From Aspergillus flavus (Eukaryota; Ascomycota; Eurotiomycetes; Eurotiales; Aspergillaceae): 64,000 bases of DNA. Positions 33,416 to 45,562 of the stretch are shown in pieces. Position 1 is the first letter of the stretch. Each line of letters opens with the position of its first letter. Made by a program: the position numbers and the translations under genes. The DNA is taken from assembly GCF_009017415.1 (NCBI RefSeq), contig NC_092410.1:124001-188000 (forward strand), given 5' to 3'. The notes beneath the pieces are model-generated. The model saw only the letters and a list, made by a program, of their open reading frames with translations, was not told the origin of the DNA and ran no database searches.

Positions 33416-33483
33416 ACATTACCTCCCTGTCCTTTTATTCCCTACTTCGCACCACCATCCATTTCTCCTTCAAATCGGTCATC

Positions 33484-35565
33484 ATGGTCAAAGCCAATGG
33501 CCTGTTGGCCCTCCTCGTTGGCATTTCTGCATACCATGTAGAAGCCCGAGGCTCCTCCCGTGGTAAAACCAAGTACACCCTCGATAATATCCTCCCTTTG
33601 GCAGACCCGAGCTCCGGCCTTGTTAAGTGTTGCCCGGAGGGAACCGAATTCGACGGCCAGGCCTGTGTCCTTGGTGTACCTAGCTGTCCGGAGGACTTCA
33701 TTCGCAAGGATAACAAGTGTGTCTCGAAATTCAAGCCTATCTGCCCCGATGGAAGCGAATATGACGGCAACCTTTGTGTGTCTGATGGACTCCCCACTTG
33801 CCCGCCCCCTACCACCCTAAAGGGTAACTCGTGTGTGGCTGGACCACCAACCTGCCCTTCTGGCCTTGAGTACAACGGCAAGGTATGTCAATCGAAGCAA
33901 CTCCCGGCGTGCCCTACAGACTACACCTTCAATGGCAAGACCTGTGTCAGTGTCAAGAAGCCTCAATGTCCTGAGGGACTGAAGCTTGGCGACGGGAAGT
34001 GTATCAGTGTCGGCTCTCCGGTCTGCCCTGCTGGCGCAGAGTACAACGAAAACCTTGGACTGTGTGCCTCTGTCGTTGAGCCTGGGTGCGATGAAGGAAG
34101 TCAACTCAAGAACGGCGAGTGCGTGTCTGATACTCCACCATCCTGTCCCGAGGGCGGCAATTTCAACCCTACCACAGCGAAATGTACCTCTGCCGAGAAA
34201 CCGACCTGCCCTCCTGGCTCCGAACTGGATCTACACTCTCAGAAGTGTGTGCTTAGTGAGGAGGCTGACTGTCCTCCCGGTAGCGTCCTCTCTACTGATC
34301 TTGCTTCTGGTGTTGCCCGTTGCTGTCCTAATGGTATGGCTTGGAATGGTGACGTCTGTCTCTTCGAAAGTGATTCGAGCGGCAAATGCCCCCCTGGCCT
34401 CACTCAGGTGGGCAAGTACTGCCACAAGCAAGCTACCAAGATTCCCCAATGCCCTCCTGGCGCGAAGCTGGATGGTAGCCGCTGTGTTCTGACCGAGCTT
34501 CCTGAATGCCCTCCAGGTCACATCCTCGAAGGATCCACTTGTGTTATGATCGAGAAGCCGGAATGTCCCCCTGGTTTAACACTGTCCGGGGGCAACTGCA
34601 TTTCGACCATTGAAATTAGCTGCCCGGCTGGAACCAGGTTCGAGAAGGGTGTTTGCACCAGCGTCACCCCACCCACCTGTGAGGACGGATTCGTTTTTGA
34701 CGGCACTAACTGCGTCTCCACCACCCACATCCCCATTTGTCCTGAGGAGGGCCACACTTTAGACGGCGAGGAATGTCTCATTCCGCTCATGCCCACCTGC
34801 CCTGAAGATACAGCCTTCGATGGTACCCGTTGTGTTTCCACCATCTCTCCTTCCTGCCCGTCCGGCTCTGTCCACAATGGTCAGGGCGACTGTCTGACAA
34901 CCTCCGTCCCTCAATGCCCTCCAGGATCTACTTTGCTTGGTGGTGGCTGCGTCGTTGGCGTTCCTGCCTGCCCCAAGGGCACAGTTTGGGACTCCAAGCA
35001 GTGCATCAGTCCCAAGGATCCCGAATGTCCCCCAGACCACAAGTGGAGCAACGGAAAGTGTCTCAACCTAGTTACCGTGGAATGTGAGCCCGGCTACGCC
35101 TTGGTCAATGGCGAATGTGTCTCCGACAGTAAGCCAGAGTGTGCCCCAGGAACCACTTTCAACGGTCAGGAATGTGTTGGTGACGTACCCAACTGTCCCG
35201 AGGGACTTGTCTTTGATGGGGAGGACTGTGCCCATCCCGAGGAACCTGCTTGTCCCGCTGGAATGAAGTTCAACGGCAAGAAGTGTGTAGCTGAGAAGCC
35301 GCCTTCTTGCCAGTCTGGCACCACCTTCGACAAGAAGACGAAGGAATGTGTGGCTGTTGAGCCCCCTCAGTGTCCCCCCGGTCAGGTCTTCAATGGCAAG
35401 AACTGTGCCCTGGCATCTGGTGACTGCATGAGCTTCGAGTACTGTCCTGTTATGGGCGGTCTTTCCAACGGCGGCCTTACTACCGGTGGCCCTTCTACCA
35501 GTGCCGAGGAATGTCCTGAAGGAACTGTGTATGATAAGTATACCGGCATGTGTGCTGATTGGTGA
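33484..35565 (+). CDS. Secreted protein of about 31 tandem short cysteine repeats
   Basis: A single exon of 693 residues. It has a signal peptide (MVKANGLLALLVGISAYHVEA) and a short linker. About 31 tandem units of 18-22 residues follow, with consensus CPxGxxFxGxxCVxxxxPx, for example CPAGMKFNGKKCVAEKPPS. Each unit has two cysteines, expected to pair, plus two units with an extra CC. The last units are separated by a Gly/Ser/Thr linker (GGLSNGGLTTGGP) and the protein ends after a final CPEGTVYDKYTGMC. The repeat resembles cysteine-rich wall or coat proteins of other eukaryotes in style only. A role as a surface, adhesive or structural protein is inferred. Codon use is strongly biased to C-ending codons, as in highly expressed genes. 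No membrane anchor is visible. Confidence 0.88.
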   Translation: MVKANGLLALLVGISAYHVEARGSSRGKTKYTLDNILPLADPSSGLVKCCPEGTEFDGQACVLGVPSCPEDFIRKDNKCVSKFKPICPDGSEYDGNLCVSDGLPTCPPPTTLKGNSCVAGPPTCPSGLEYNGKVCQSKQLPACPTDYTFNGKTCVSVKKPQCPEGLKLGDGKCISVGSPVCPAGAEYNENLGLCASVVEPGCDEGSQLKNGECVSDTPPSCPEGGNFNPTTAKCTSAEKPTCPPGSELDLHSQKCVLSEEADCPPGSVLSTDLASGVARCCPNGMAWNGDVCLFESDSSGKCPPGLTQVGKYCHKQATKIPQCPPGAKLDGSRCVLTELPECPPGHILEGSTCVMIEKPECPPGLTLSGGNCISTIEISCPAGTRFEKGVCTSVTPPTCEDGFVFDGTNCVSTTHIPICPEEGHTLDGEECLIPLMPTCPEDTAFDGTRCVSTISPSCPSGSVHNGQGDCLTTSVPQCPPGSTLLGGGCVVGVPACPKGTVWDSKQCISPKDPECPPDHKWSNGKCLNLVTVECEPGYALVNGECVSDSKPECAPGTTFNGQECVGDVPNCPEGLVFDGEDCAHPEEPACPAGMKFNGKKCVAEKPPSCQSGTTFDKKTKECVAVEPPQCPPGQVFNGKNCALASGDCMSFEYCPVMGGLSNGGLTTGGPSTSAEECPEGTVYDKYTGMCADW

Positions 35566-35942
35566 GCGTGGATGTGAGCTCTCTACTTTGTAAATGTGAT
35601 GGAGAATAGTGCTAGGTAGAGCAAATGTTCTGTAATCAAGAGTGTTTTTAGCGTGCAGCATTGATCGTCAGAGTCCTTACCAGTATGATATATGTACTAG
35701 TGTATAGTATCCCTGCTTCTATACTACGAATCCAAGTCTGAGATACCGTAGTCTAATCAAGCCGAAATATTGTCATACCATTCACGTTAGCTTAATCATG
35801 AACCCCTCAGAGTCGTCAGTTGGGTGCGAATTAGAATACAACGTCATGTCAGTCGGTTATACATACAATTCGAACTAAAGTTTTAATGATTGCGCAGCGG
35901 AGCTAGCAATATACAGGACGGGTTTTCACCTTCTCGACTCTG

Positions 35943-36042
35943 ATTGGCCAGCCTCTGCGCTCTGATTGGTCCATATTTAGTCTGTGCTTTGTTCATGTAT
36001 CTGGCTTGTCATTGGTCCTCAATTCATCCGGGACATTATTGG
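35943..36042 (-). promoter_or_regulatory. Cluster of four CCAAT boxes
   Basis: ATTGG, i.e. CCAAT on the minus strand, occurs at 35943-35947, 35965-35969, 36011-36015 and 36038-36042. The first two share the longer word ctctgattgg. CCAAT is the site of the Hap/CBC complex. No gene was found immediately on either side, so the target is unclear. Confidence 0.35.
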
Positions 36043-38129
36043 CCGCTTGCCCGCTTACTAATTAGATAGTAATTGAAGGTCATGTGATTAGATCGCTGCG
36101 CACGTCTTTGGCAGGTCTTTGGCCTAGCACTAACTAGTAATACATGAGTGGTGTGCAGCCGACGGCCTCAGGCATCAGCACGTGCTTTGTACATCCCGGT
36201 CAATGATAAGTCAGCATCTCGGGGTCGGCCGACAAATTTCCGATGCTCTCGGAAGAACAGACCAAGGTTAGGAAGCATCAAAGAGTCACTCTAAGGGAGC
36301 CTCGAATCAAGTACTCCGCGCATGGCTGGTGCTCAGTTAACTATGGAGCCTCAGAAAACTCTGTTCATTTTTTTTAACAAGAGAGCTATACTCTGTTTTG
36401 AGCCTGGTCCTCTAGTCAAGGACTATCATATTATATATTTCACTAGTATGTTCAGCATCTCCGAAAAACCATACTATCAGTAAACAGTTCTATTTCCCTA
36501 CAATTTATTTAGAAGACATAAGCGCCTAGAAGCCTTGATTTCACAACCGAGGGCTAAACATTGTCGACTTTCTCTCCAGGATCCTGAGCCTTCAAGTCAT
36601 AATGCGGTGCCATTGGGAAATAAGGAAGTGACATTTCTTACGTACGGTATCTGGATAATTTGAATCGAATCCATGCCCGATGAATTTTCACTTCTTTTTA
36701 CCACCAGACTGTAGTCTCCAGTGTGTCCCTGGGGTGTTTGCGGTGGGGAGAATTTCTTGTCATATTCGATCTAGAAAATGTCCAAGTCTTCTCAAACCTA
36801 TGAATTGAATAGAGATTAAGACAAACTTTGTGATACACATGGATGATATTGTAGGGAACAGGTATCGTCAAACCTGAGATTGGCTCCTGCTCCACTATGT
36901 GCACAGCGCAACAGCTGGGCTGCACTGCACTAAAGAATTCATAGGATAAGGCAGATTAGCTCATCCTATCTGCTTATCATAGTAAATGCTTGAAGTATTC
37001 GGCTTCTTAGAAAATAGAATATAGATCATGCTTCAAATCTAGACACTTTGCCTGACTTGATATAAAAGTTTCTTCCAACTGCTCTGACATATAAACCAGG
37101 GAGGAAAGGCTGTAGAATATTCATACAGCTCAGGAGAGAGGCAAGCAATGGTCTAATCTCCTGATATAGTGCTCAGTAACCGTACACTAGGAGAGGGCCA
37201 AAGATCAGAGAGCCAGGTGGAGGGAGGTGGAGAGGTGGTGGGGCTTCGGGGGTCGCCATTTTGGGCTCTGATCCTATCGTTCATGAGCCAATGCATTTGT
37301 GGTGGTGATTTTGATGCAGGTAAAGAAGCCGGATGTTCTACGAGACGTAACGTTTCCGAGGTTATATGGTTTTGAGACGCCTACTTCGTTCTCTGGGCAC
37401 GGAGGCCCATAGCGGCTACTCTGTAACAATGGTCCGGACGCGCGTTTTATAGTTCCTGGGCAGAAGTCAACTATGGTTGTAGCGGAAAACGGAGCAAATG
37501 AGAAAGGCAGGAGTGGAGGTCAAAACTTGGCATGTTTGATACCTGCTGGTATAGGGTGCTCACATGAGCTGTTGCTCGAAGTATCTTTGTAGCTTCCTTA
37601 TTGATGAATGTTGTTCTCCTCTACTGCTTGTGCTTCGTAGCTGAAGTTGTGTCCGTAGGCCCTCATGCGAAGCATGACGCGAGACTAGAGCCAACAAGTG
37701 CTTTTGTGGGCGCCAAAACAAAATTACAAATAAGGTACACTTACTTCATTCTACTGGGCAGGGTTATATGGAACTAACGGGGTATGTGGTAGTAGTCCTT
37801 GACGTTAATCCGCCCTAAGACCCTAGGTGCTCTGTGCATAAACTTCTCGGGGCTTGGCCCTACCCCGCATTCCTGGGGTAGTGAGCCTGCAGCGATTGAC
37901 TTACAATTCGTCATTCATTTGTGTATCTCTATACTAGGCGCTGGAATTTCGTGCGGGGTTCTTCTTATCAAGATCGTCAAGAAGGCCTAGACCTGGTCAA
38001 TGTCTTGATTGACACTAAATGACTCGCGCTACTCAGCTCCACAGATTCGGTTATCTACCCCGTGGGGTAAACGGGGTCGAACCTAACATAGAGGGGTTAC
38101 TCAGTAAGCTCTTTGTTCATGGCAGCTGT

Positions 38130-38165
38130 TATATCTCCTCAGCGCAGTATCAATGAGGAGATATA
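38130..38165. repeat. Perfect 12-bp inverted repeat (hairpin)
   Basis: The left arm tatatctcctca (38130-38141) pairs exactly with tgaggagatata (38154-38165) across a 12-base loop. It lies 160 bp before the Dal5-type transporter start. It could be a palindromic protein site or a transposon-footprint end. Confidence 0.6.
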
Positions 38166-38324
38166 GCCGCTGAGCCGAGGGTACCTATGCAGGTCTTCAA
38201 TACCATGGGGGAGGCGGGACTACTTCAAGCGCCGATCACCCACCAAAGCAAAGACACCTAAGGCTTGTTCATTTTTCTCTTTGACCCAAGATTCGCATAG
38301 GGCTCCTGTCCATCCTCTGCCAGA

Positions 38325-40171
38325 ATGAACGAAAAAGATAATGCAGCAGAGGAGATCGAGGAGGCTGGTTCTAAACCACTTCAGGCCTTAGGTTTGGTCA
38401 ATGGCGGAGACGCTGAGAGCGTTCAACAGTGGACGAATGAGGAGGAGAAAAAGCTGGTGTACGTATGTGACTTGCTGCTCTTGTTCATAGATGGACTAAT
38501 AACTGCCCAGGCGAACCATTGACTGGCGCGTGTTCCCAATGCTATGCACCATCTTCGGGCTCTCCCTATTAGACCGCACAAACATATCGTCTGCATACAT
38601 TGCCGGCCTCGGAACTGATATTCAACTTTCGCAAGGGTAGGTTATACTGATGCCCTACACAGTTGTTTGATCCTAACGTTCGAAGGCCACGATACAACAT
38701 CGCCCTGCTTGTCTTTTTCATAGGTAGGCTCAACATGTCTTCATGGGGTGCTAAATAAGTCTAATCGACGTCAGGATATGGCTTATTCGAAATCCCATCG
38801 AACCTCGTCATCCGCCGCATCGGTGCCAGAGCATGGCTAAGCTTCCTGATTATATCATGGGGCGCTTGCGTCCTCGGGATGGGCTTCGTTCGAAGCTGGC
38901 AGTCTCTAACCGTGTGTCGTGCGTTGCTCGGGATCTTCGAGGCTGGACGTATGACTCTACTCCCAAGTGTGACCTACATAAGTTAACATGTGGCCAGTCT
39001 TCCCCGGTGCAGTCTTCATCATCGGATCGTGGTACCGACAGTATGAGACAGCTACTAGGATATCGCTTTTCTATATGGCGGCGCTGATTGCGTCTGGATT
39101 CGGGCCGATCCTCGCTTACGTATTTTCCTTGATTCGAGTAGGGGATGGAATATACGCCCAGGGCTGGCGGTGGATCTTTATCGTCGAGGGCATTGCGACC
39201 ATTGTGGCTGGGATTGCTGCCGCGTTTTTTGTCGTGGAGTGTATGCTCTACCCTCACCGTGGAGCCCTCAACGAATTAAGGCTGACCTCATAAAGTTCCC
39301 GATAAAGCACGCTGGTTGACGGCCCGGCAGAAGCAGATTGCGATCGCTCGGCTATCCGTTGATAAACAGGAGAAAGAGTATAAACACCCTAGTTTTAGGG
39401 AGGCGATGGTGATGATCTGGGATTGGAAGGTTATCGTTTAGTAAGGCGCTCCCAGCCCTGACCCCCGCGCCTTGTTGGTATATACTCATTTGAAATAATG
39501 AACATAGTTCAATTCAGTACTTTATCGCCGCTTCAAGTGTCTATTCAATTGCCTACTTCAAGACCATCATTCTCCGAGAAGGGATGGGCTTCAGCTACGC
39601 TCTGTCCCAAATACTCTCCTCACCACCGTATGTATTCGCCGTAATAATGTCTCTGGTTATGGCCTGGCTGTCCGATAAGTATAAAATCCGCTGGGCTATT
39701 CTAGTGGTCCAATCGCTTTCCGCTGTCGTTGGGCTCCTCATCACACTTTACAGCGGACCACCAGGCGTTCGGTACTTTGGTCTATTCATCGCCGTGTTCG
39801 GGACACAGGCCAATATCCCTGGGACGCTGTCATATGGCCAAAGTCAGATTCCGACTGTGGAGAAACGTGGTGTTATCGCGGCAGCTATGATATCTGTGGG
39901 TGCTGCTGGGGGTATTGCGGGGTCCACGATTTTTAGGACGCAGGATGCGCCGGTGAGTGCCCTTTTGGCGCTTTACTCTTTTCCCAAATTGGCACTGATG
40001 TTGTTTTTGCAGAGGTACCTCCCTGGAATGTGGGCCACGATTGCGATGCAAATGCTGTATACCGTTGTGACGGTGATCTTTTCGTTTTACCTTAAGCGAC
40101 AGAACCGCCTTGTGGACGAAAACAAGCGAGGTGACTTGGAGGGCGTGCCAGGGTTTCGATATGCTCCTTGA
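38325..40171 (+). CDS. MFS transporter, Dal5/allantoate-nicotinate permease family
   Basis: Eight exons (38325-38458, 38511-38636, 38686-38723, 38775-38948, 38998-39240, 39296-39440, 39508-39952, 40013-40171) give 487 residues. Family features are the N-terminal KKLVRTIDWRVFPML with LLDRTNISSAYIAGL (the anion:cation symporter D-R-x-N-I motif), then YGLFEIPSNLVIRRIGARAWL, RALLGIFEAG and FPGAVFIIGSWYRQYE. The C-terminal half is LSYGQSQIP ... KRGVIAAAMISVGAAGGIAG. The protein should be a 12-TM proton symporter for small organic anions (allantoate, nicotinate, biotin or dipeptide type). One acceptor is AAG (39293-39295) rather than YAG, but the family sequence requires it. Confidence 0.9.
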
Positions 40172-41278
40172 GATGGTCTGGATAATGTTATGAAGGAGTG
40201 AAAAGGTCAAAGAGAGCGAAACCCCGTGATACTCTTTTGGAGCCTCAAAGGTGCAGAGACTATTGAGGATTGAGGGTCTTTCAATCAAGGGAAGCTTGTT
40301 GTAGGCTATGGTCAAGCTATCAAGAAATAGATATAAGCCACAAAGGTTCTCGTCGGGAAAGTCAAAGCTATACATGGGACGCCTAAACTCTCTATATCTC
40401 TTTGCTATGGAAAGTATGGATACGCAACTGCCTCACGTTTCATGCTTAACAACGCTCAGCTTATCGCATGTCCTGTATGTTCACCTCCACGGTGTAATCT
40501 GACCGGTTCTTCCATATCAGATGGTCCTATCGTTTGCGTAGCCTCACACCCCGCCAAGGTGTCAGATTCTGGAGAGTGGCTCAGCGTGCCGTGCAGCGCC
40601 GGGAACCAGGGGATTGGTGCACCGCTGGGACATAGATACGATTAGCTCCGACGAAGCAACCTGAATGCATGCAGGCCGTAAGCTGAGCCCTTGTGGGACT
40701 AGTTTCATTACCTTTGCCGTTGGGCAAGGACTTCGTGTGGGAAGATCCTCTCCCAACGGCATAAGGTGTCAATTGATAGGTGTCGGTTGTCTGAGGCCAT
40801 TGCATTCTTGGCAAGCCATTTCGCGGGTGCCGAGACTCGCTCGTAATTAGCCCCCAAGCCCTAAGACTGCCTTCGACTAATGATAGGAGAGAGTTATATT
40901 ACCACGTTCCTTCCGCCAAGGATTTCTCACCATTGCCAAGGGTTTGTACGTCATGGATAGTTGGTCCTAATTGTGATTCCAAGAAGTACGAACTACTCTT
41001 TTGGTCTAAGTACGATTTAGCCGACAAGCCACTTCCCCAGGACGGCCACAATCGCACGTCCAATCCCCGCAAAGCATAGCGTGCTTCCCCATATCTTGGC
41101 CGTTCTTATGCCCTGGAGAAATTCAGTGGGCTCGGATTACCGCATTGATCAAGCCGAGAGCGCGGAGAGGGGGGTCAATACTACATTTAAATAACTTCTG
41201 ATAGCTGCTCGCGACCTCGCATGGTCCCATTTTTCTGTCTAAAATTCGATTCGCGCCATTGCGCTGTGCTTGAACAAC
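40172..41278. other. Intergenic, no gene seen
   Basis: Promoter region of the hexose-type transporter. Overlapping frames at 40308-40850 on both strands are not protein-like. Confidence 0.4.
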
Positions 41279-43252
41279 ATGTTTGGGTTACCAAGGTTCT
41301 TCGGATTTAGAGGCAGAGCCTTGAACTTAGCCATTAGCTCCCTGGGCAGTCTTGATTTCTTGTACGGCGCCGGCTCTGTCGAATAATCTCCGGTCTCGCT
41401 ACTGATAGGTGTCGCACACAGGCTTTTCGGATATGATCAGGGCGTCACCGGTGGTCTGCTGGACCTCCCGTCGTTCATCAAATACTTCCCCGATATCAAT
41501 GACAAGGCTGAGGGCATCGACCAAGCTTTGAAATCGCAGCGCAGTTTGAACCAGGGTATTGCCGTCGCATCTTACAATTTGGGATGCTTTGTTGGCGCCA
41601 TCTTGACTATCTTTATCGGAAATCCGCTCGGTCGACGAAAAACCATCTTTATCGGCTGTTGTACTATGGCGACTGGGGCTTTATTGCAATCAACCGCGTT
41701 TCATTTGCCACATTTTATTGTCGGTCGGATTATCACTGGTATCGGGAATGGTATGAACACAAGTACAGTGCCCACATGGCAGTCAGAGTCATCTAAAGCC
41801 CATGATCGTGGAAAATTGGTCATGATTGAAGGTATGCTTATCACGGGAGGCATTACACTCAGTTACTGGATCAATTACGGTGAGTTCCACCCACTTCACT
41901 GCCATACAACAGAAGAATTACTGATGACTGTTGGCTAGGATTTTCGTTTATCCCCAACAGTGAGGTGGCATGGCGCTTTCCCCTAGCCTTTCAGATTCTC
42001 TTCGCCGTAGTCATTTTCATCTCAATTATGAATCTGCCCGAGTCTCCGCGATGGCTAGTGATGCAGGGCCGCAATGATGAGGCATTGGAGATTCTCGAAT
42101 ACCTTAATGAGAAACCGCGTGACGACCCCTATATTATCAATGAGTTTAGATCTATTCAGGAGACCGTTAAGGAAATGTCCAAGGGTTCTTACCGAAGTTT
42201 GTTTGATATGAGCGAGTACCGAGAATTCCATCGCGTCGCACTCGCCTATGTCAATCAGATGTTCCAGCAAATTTCCGGAATTAATCTCATCACGTACTAT
42301 GTGAGATATTCCCCGTGCTCCTGGTTTCACTACACAGTACTAACACGGTTTGCCAGGCTCCCTCTCTGTACGCCGAAATCGGTCTGGGCGAAGGCAATCT
42401 GCCAAAGTTGTTAGCCGCCTGCAACGGCACCGAATACCTCATGGCTGCATTTATCCCGATTTTCATTATCGAAAAGGCTGGACGTCGGCCACTCATGCTC
42501 TTTGGGGTACTTAGTCCACACCCTATCTATTTCTTGTAGCTTTGCCGCTGCTAACACAAATTGTTCCCAGGCCGCGGGCATGTCTATCTCCATGGCTGTC
42601 CTGGCGGGAACCAACTATCGGTTGACGCATCTCGGTGATAGCCAGGCCGGTATCGGACAGGCCGTGTTCCTCTTCGTCTTCAACACCTTCTTCGCCATCG
42701 GTTGGCTTGGAATGACCTGGTTATACCCGGCGGAGATCGTCCCACTGCGAATTCGTGCACCAACTAATGCACTGGCAACCAGGTAAGAGCATATAAGCAT
42801 CATCCATACAGGCCCCAGGTTTAAGCCAGGCTAACGTATTTCCAGCGCAAACTGGATCTTCAACTTCATGGTCGTGATGATTACTCCGGTCTCATTCACC
42901 AATATCGGTTACAAGACCTATGTCATCTTCGCTGTCATGTAAGAACTCCATGTACCAGTAAGATTGATTTTTCGCTGACAAAACCAGAAACGCATTTATG
43001 TTCCCCTGCGTGTATTTCTTCTTCCCGGAAACCCGCTACCGTTCCCTGGAAGAGATGGACAACATCTTCAAGAAGTCCACGAACGTTTTCAACGCGGTGA
43101 CCATCTCAATCAAAGAACCTTACCGCTACGACAAACACGGCCAGCTGAAGCCGGAGTACCTCGAGGAGGCCATCCGTCGCGAGAGCGTTACGGCCCCGGC
43201 CCCCGTCAAGCCCTTTGAGAGCGACGACAGTACCACTGAAGTCAAGGCTTGA
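41279..43252 (+). CDS. MFS sugar transporter (hexose/STL1-like)
   Basis: Seven exons (41279-41361, 41422-41879, 41939-42300, 42357-42506, 42571-42782, 42846-42938, 42988-43252) give 540 residues, normal for the family. Sugar-porter signatures are present: LFGYDQGVTGG in TM1, NPLGRRKT between TM2 and TM3, and PESPRWL after TM6. QQISGINLITYY lies in TM7 and PETRYRSLEEMD after TM12. All are intact, so an active plasma-membrane monosaccharide or polyol importer is expected. The start is set by MFGLPRFFGFRGRAL, which leads into TM1 through the first intron. Confidence 0.92.
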
Positions 43253-44414
43253 GTGATGAGGAGGAGAGATATGTAATAGACGTCGAGTTGGTTGCATGTA
43301 TATCACCTATACCCGGCGGCCCAATGTGATTTCCTTTGGGTTGCTTTTTTCCCAAGTCAGCTTTTAACACTCTGCTTTTTCTTTGTCCTTCCTTTGGTTG
43401 AATTCAGGTTACCAGAAGTCTACAGATTTCCCGCAATTATACTCGAAATCTAATGATATCCTGAGACTGATCATGGCGAACTTCCCACAGTAATACTGCT
43501 TCTTGCGAACCCGACTCTTTCCGTGGATATGTCTCCCTATTCATGGTGTATAGAACTTCACAGCCGCGGCGCCGACCAAGGAGTATCTGTGACGAGCCAA
43601 GTTCGTGATGGCGCAAACAAGCCTACTGCCAAGGGTGTAGCACTGATTCTCATCGGAAATATTAAATTTAACTGTAGCCACGCTGCAAGTCATATTCCTT
43701 CCCATCGCAGCCCCAGCCGGGTCCAGGGGCCATAGTGTCGGTTCTTAGAGCTGTTGTGTTTGTGGATGACTTGATTGGAGTCTCACTGAACGGTATAGAT
43801 TAATGCTTGCCAGGATTAATGAGACAGAGTGTTCCGAATGGATAATCCAGTGCTCAGGCCCTATGGCGTTGGCCGTGCGGGACAAACAAAGCTACGGAGG
43901 CTTGGCGGTGCGGTCCGAGTGTTGGAGCCGACTTGGCATGACAAACAAAAAGAAATTGGAAAAAAAAGGGTTGATGAAAAAGGAAATAATGAGGTTGTAC
44001 GATAGATAATATTGGAGCCTAGCAAGCATCCATGGCCTTACATCCGATATAACCGAACCATCGTACCGTTTTGTTCCGTCTCGTGTGGCCTGGGGCTCAC
44101 AGTATAGTGGCTTATACGCTTACACCTACCTGGCGTCTGGCTTTATGACATCCCTGCAATATGCACTAGAGAATATGCGAGTCAGCGCATCTCGAGCCTT
44201 TCCATTAATAGGTAATGCTACGATCCAATCGTGGCACGGCTTACAATTTGGGAAAGTATCCCGCATGGCACGACATGGAATTCACTTGATACCTTTTCTG
44301 AGCATGACTGTCTATTGGGTAAAGTAAAAACGGCGATGCTTTTGATGTGGAAAAACACGATATAGGGTATAATCTCGGACGGCGGAACACGAGGGCCAAG
44401 CCTCGGTCATCCCA

Positions 44415-44438
44415 CGGGTTACCTCATCAGGTAACCCG
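44415..44438. repeat. Perfect 10-bp inverted repeat with 4-base loop
   Basis: cgggttacct, loop catc, aggtaacccg. A compact hairpin with no neighbouring gene end, function unknown. Confidence 0.6.
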
Positions 44439-45524
44439 GCAGGAGCGGACATCAGACTAAACATCTTGGCAAAGAACAACCAATCACATGTCGGAGGTCA
44501 CAAAAGTAATCAGGCAGACATCGCTTTGGTTGCCTGTCTTTCTCGGACTCAATTTCCGACATGAAGGTCCTTCAATTGAAACCCTAATACTGCTATGGAG
44601 GATATTCACCATCATACTCTGCAGCATGACAATCTGTTCGCCTCCACCTGGTTCCAGATATGATATTAACATAACTTGACTGTAAGGGTTTATGGGCATC
44701 TTGAAAGTGTCACAGCGAGAAAATCTCTTTTCGCGTAGACTCTTTTTTTGCTCTTCCGCTAATTTGATAACGGTAATACGTCTTAAAGCCGCTCAATATA
44801 ACCATCATACACGGGAGATTTGTCTCACTCGGCATTCTGTCACGGGTGTTGTGGAGAACGCGATCGGTTGTCAGAGCTTTCCATATAGGAGCCATCAAAC
44901 GGGGTTGTGAGGATGCCCTGCCTACAGCTTCCATTTGGATACAAGATAAAAGAGACATGGAGGGCTGTCATTAAGTTGCACATGCTATGCGTACCTTTGT
45001 TACCTGCTCGCGGGCTTTTTCATTCCATCATCCCACTCAATATATCAACAAAACCCGACACATCCAAGTTCCCTTACAGAGGTGCCACATGCATCTCAAG
45101 ATACGGAACCACCCAGCCCCAGAAAAGAGCTCGAGTTCCGACCAGCTCAATAACAAGGCAATTTTCTTCTGTCTCTGGCTAAGTTCAAGATCTGAGCTGC
45201 TTGTAGCAGCCGTGATCCTCGGCGTTCAGGTCAGGCCCGGCTTGGAAAAGCAGCTCTTGTTCTCATCTTACACCACGTGCCATGCCTCTTCCTAGTTTGA
45301 GGATTGCCTCAGATATGACAGTGAAAACAATTAAAACAGTAAAGGCACATGTGGACTCAAAGAGAAAAATACAATCCATGCTTTACAGTATGTATCAGAG
45401 CATCGTGTTCCATATCATCTCGCTTCTTGAGAAGCTTGGAAGACTATAAATCTAATCAATAACGGCTACTCCTTGAAGGAGTAAGAATGTCCAATACGAG
45501 CCTCATACACTACCCGGGCGGCTA

Positions 45525-45562
45525 CACAGCCTTGTGGTGGTAAGCGCAATGACAAGGCTGTG
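45525..45562. repeat. Perfect 11-bp inverted repeat with 16-base loop
   Basis: cacagccttgt (45525-45535) pairs with acaaggctgtg (45552-45562). It lies about 360 bp upstream of the ankyrin-deaminase start. Confidence 0.6.

Larger units (their letters stand above)
35566..38324. other. Long intergenic region with CCAAT cluster and a hairpin
   Basis: No gene is supported over 2.7 kb. Frames at 36698-36925 (minus), 37169-37375 and 37799-37990 (plus) lack motifs. Two notable elements are listed separately (CCAAT cluster at 35943-36042, hairpin at 38130-38165). Confidence 0.45.

Noticed and set aside
33289..33483. In-frame 65-codon extension of the cysteine-repeat gene
   Set aside because: It contains the TATA and CCAAT boxes and lacks a signal peptide; the ATG at 33484 starts a perfect signal peptide.
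33435..35661. Long minus-strand frames opposite the cysteine-repeat gene
   Set aside because: They arise from the biased codon use of the repeats; composition is unnatural and the plus strand explains the sequence.
38060..38095. tRNA-like GGTTCGACCCC on the minus strand
   Set aside because: The flanking bases do not pair into a T-stem and no acceptor or anticodon arm could be drawn.
39830..40375. 181-codon minus-strand frame
   Set aside because: Antisense to the last exons of the Dal5-type transporter and its 3' flank; no domain.
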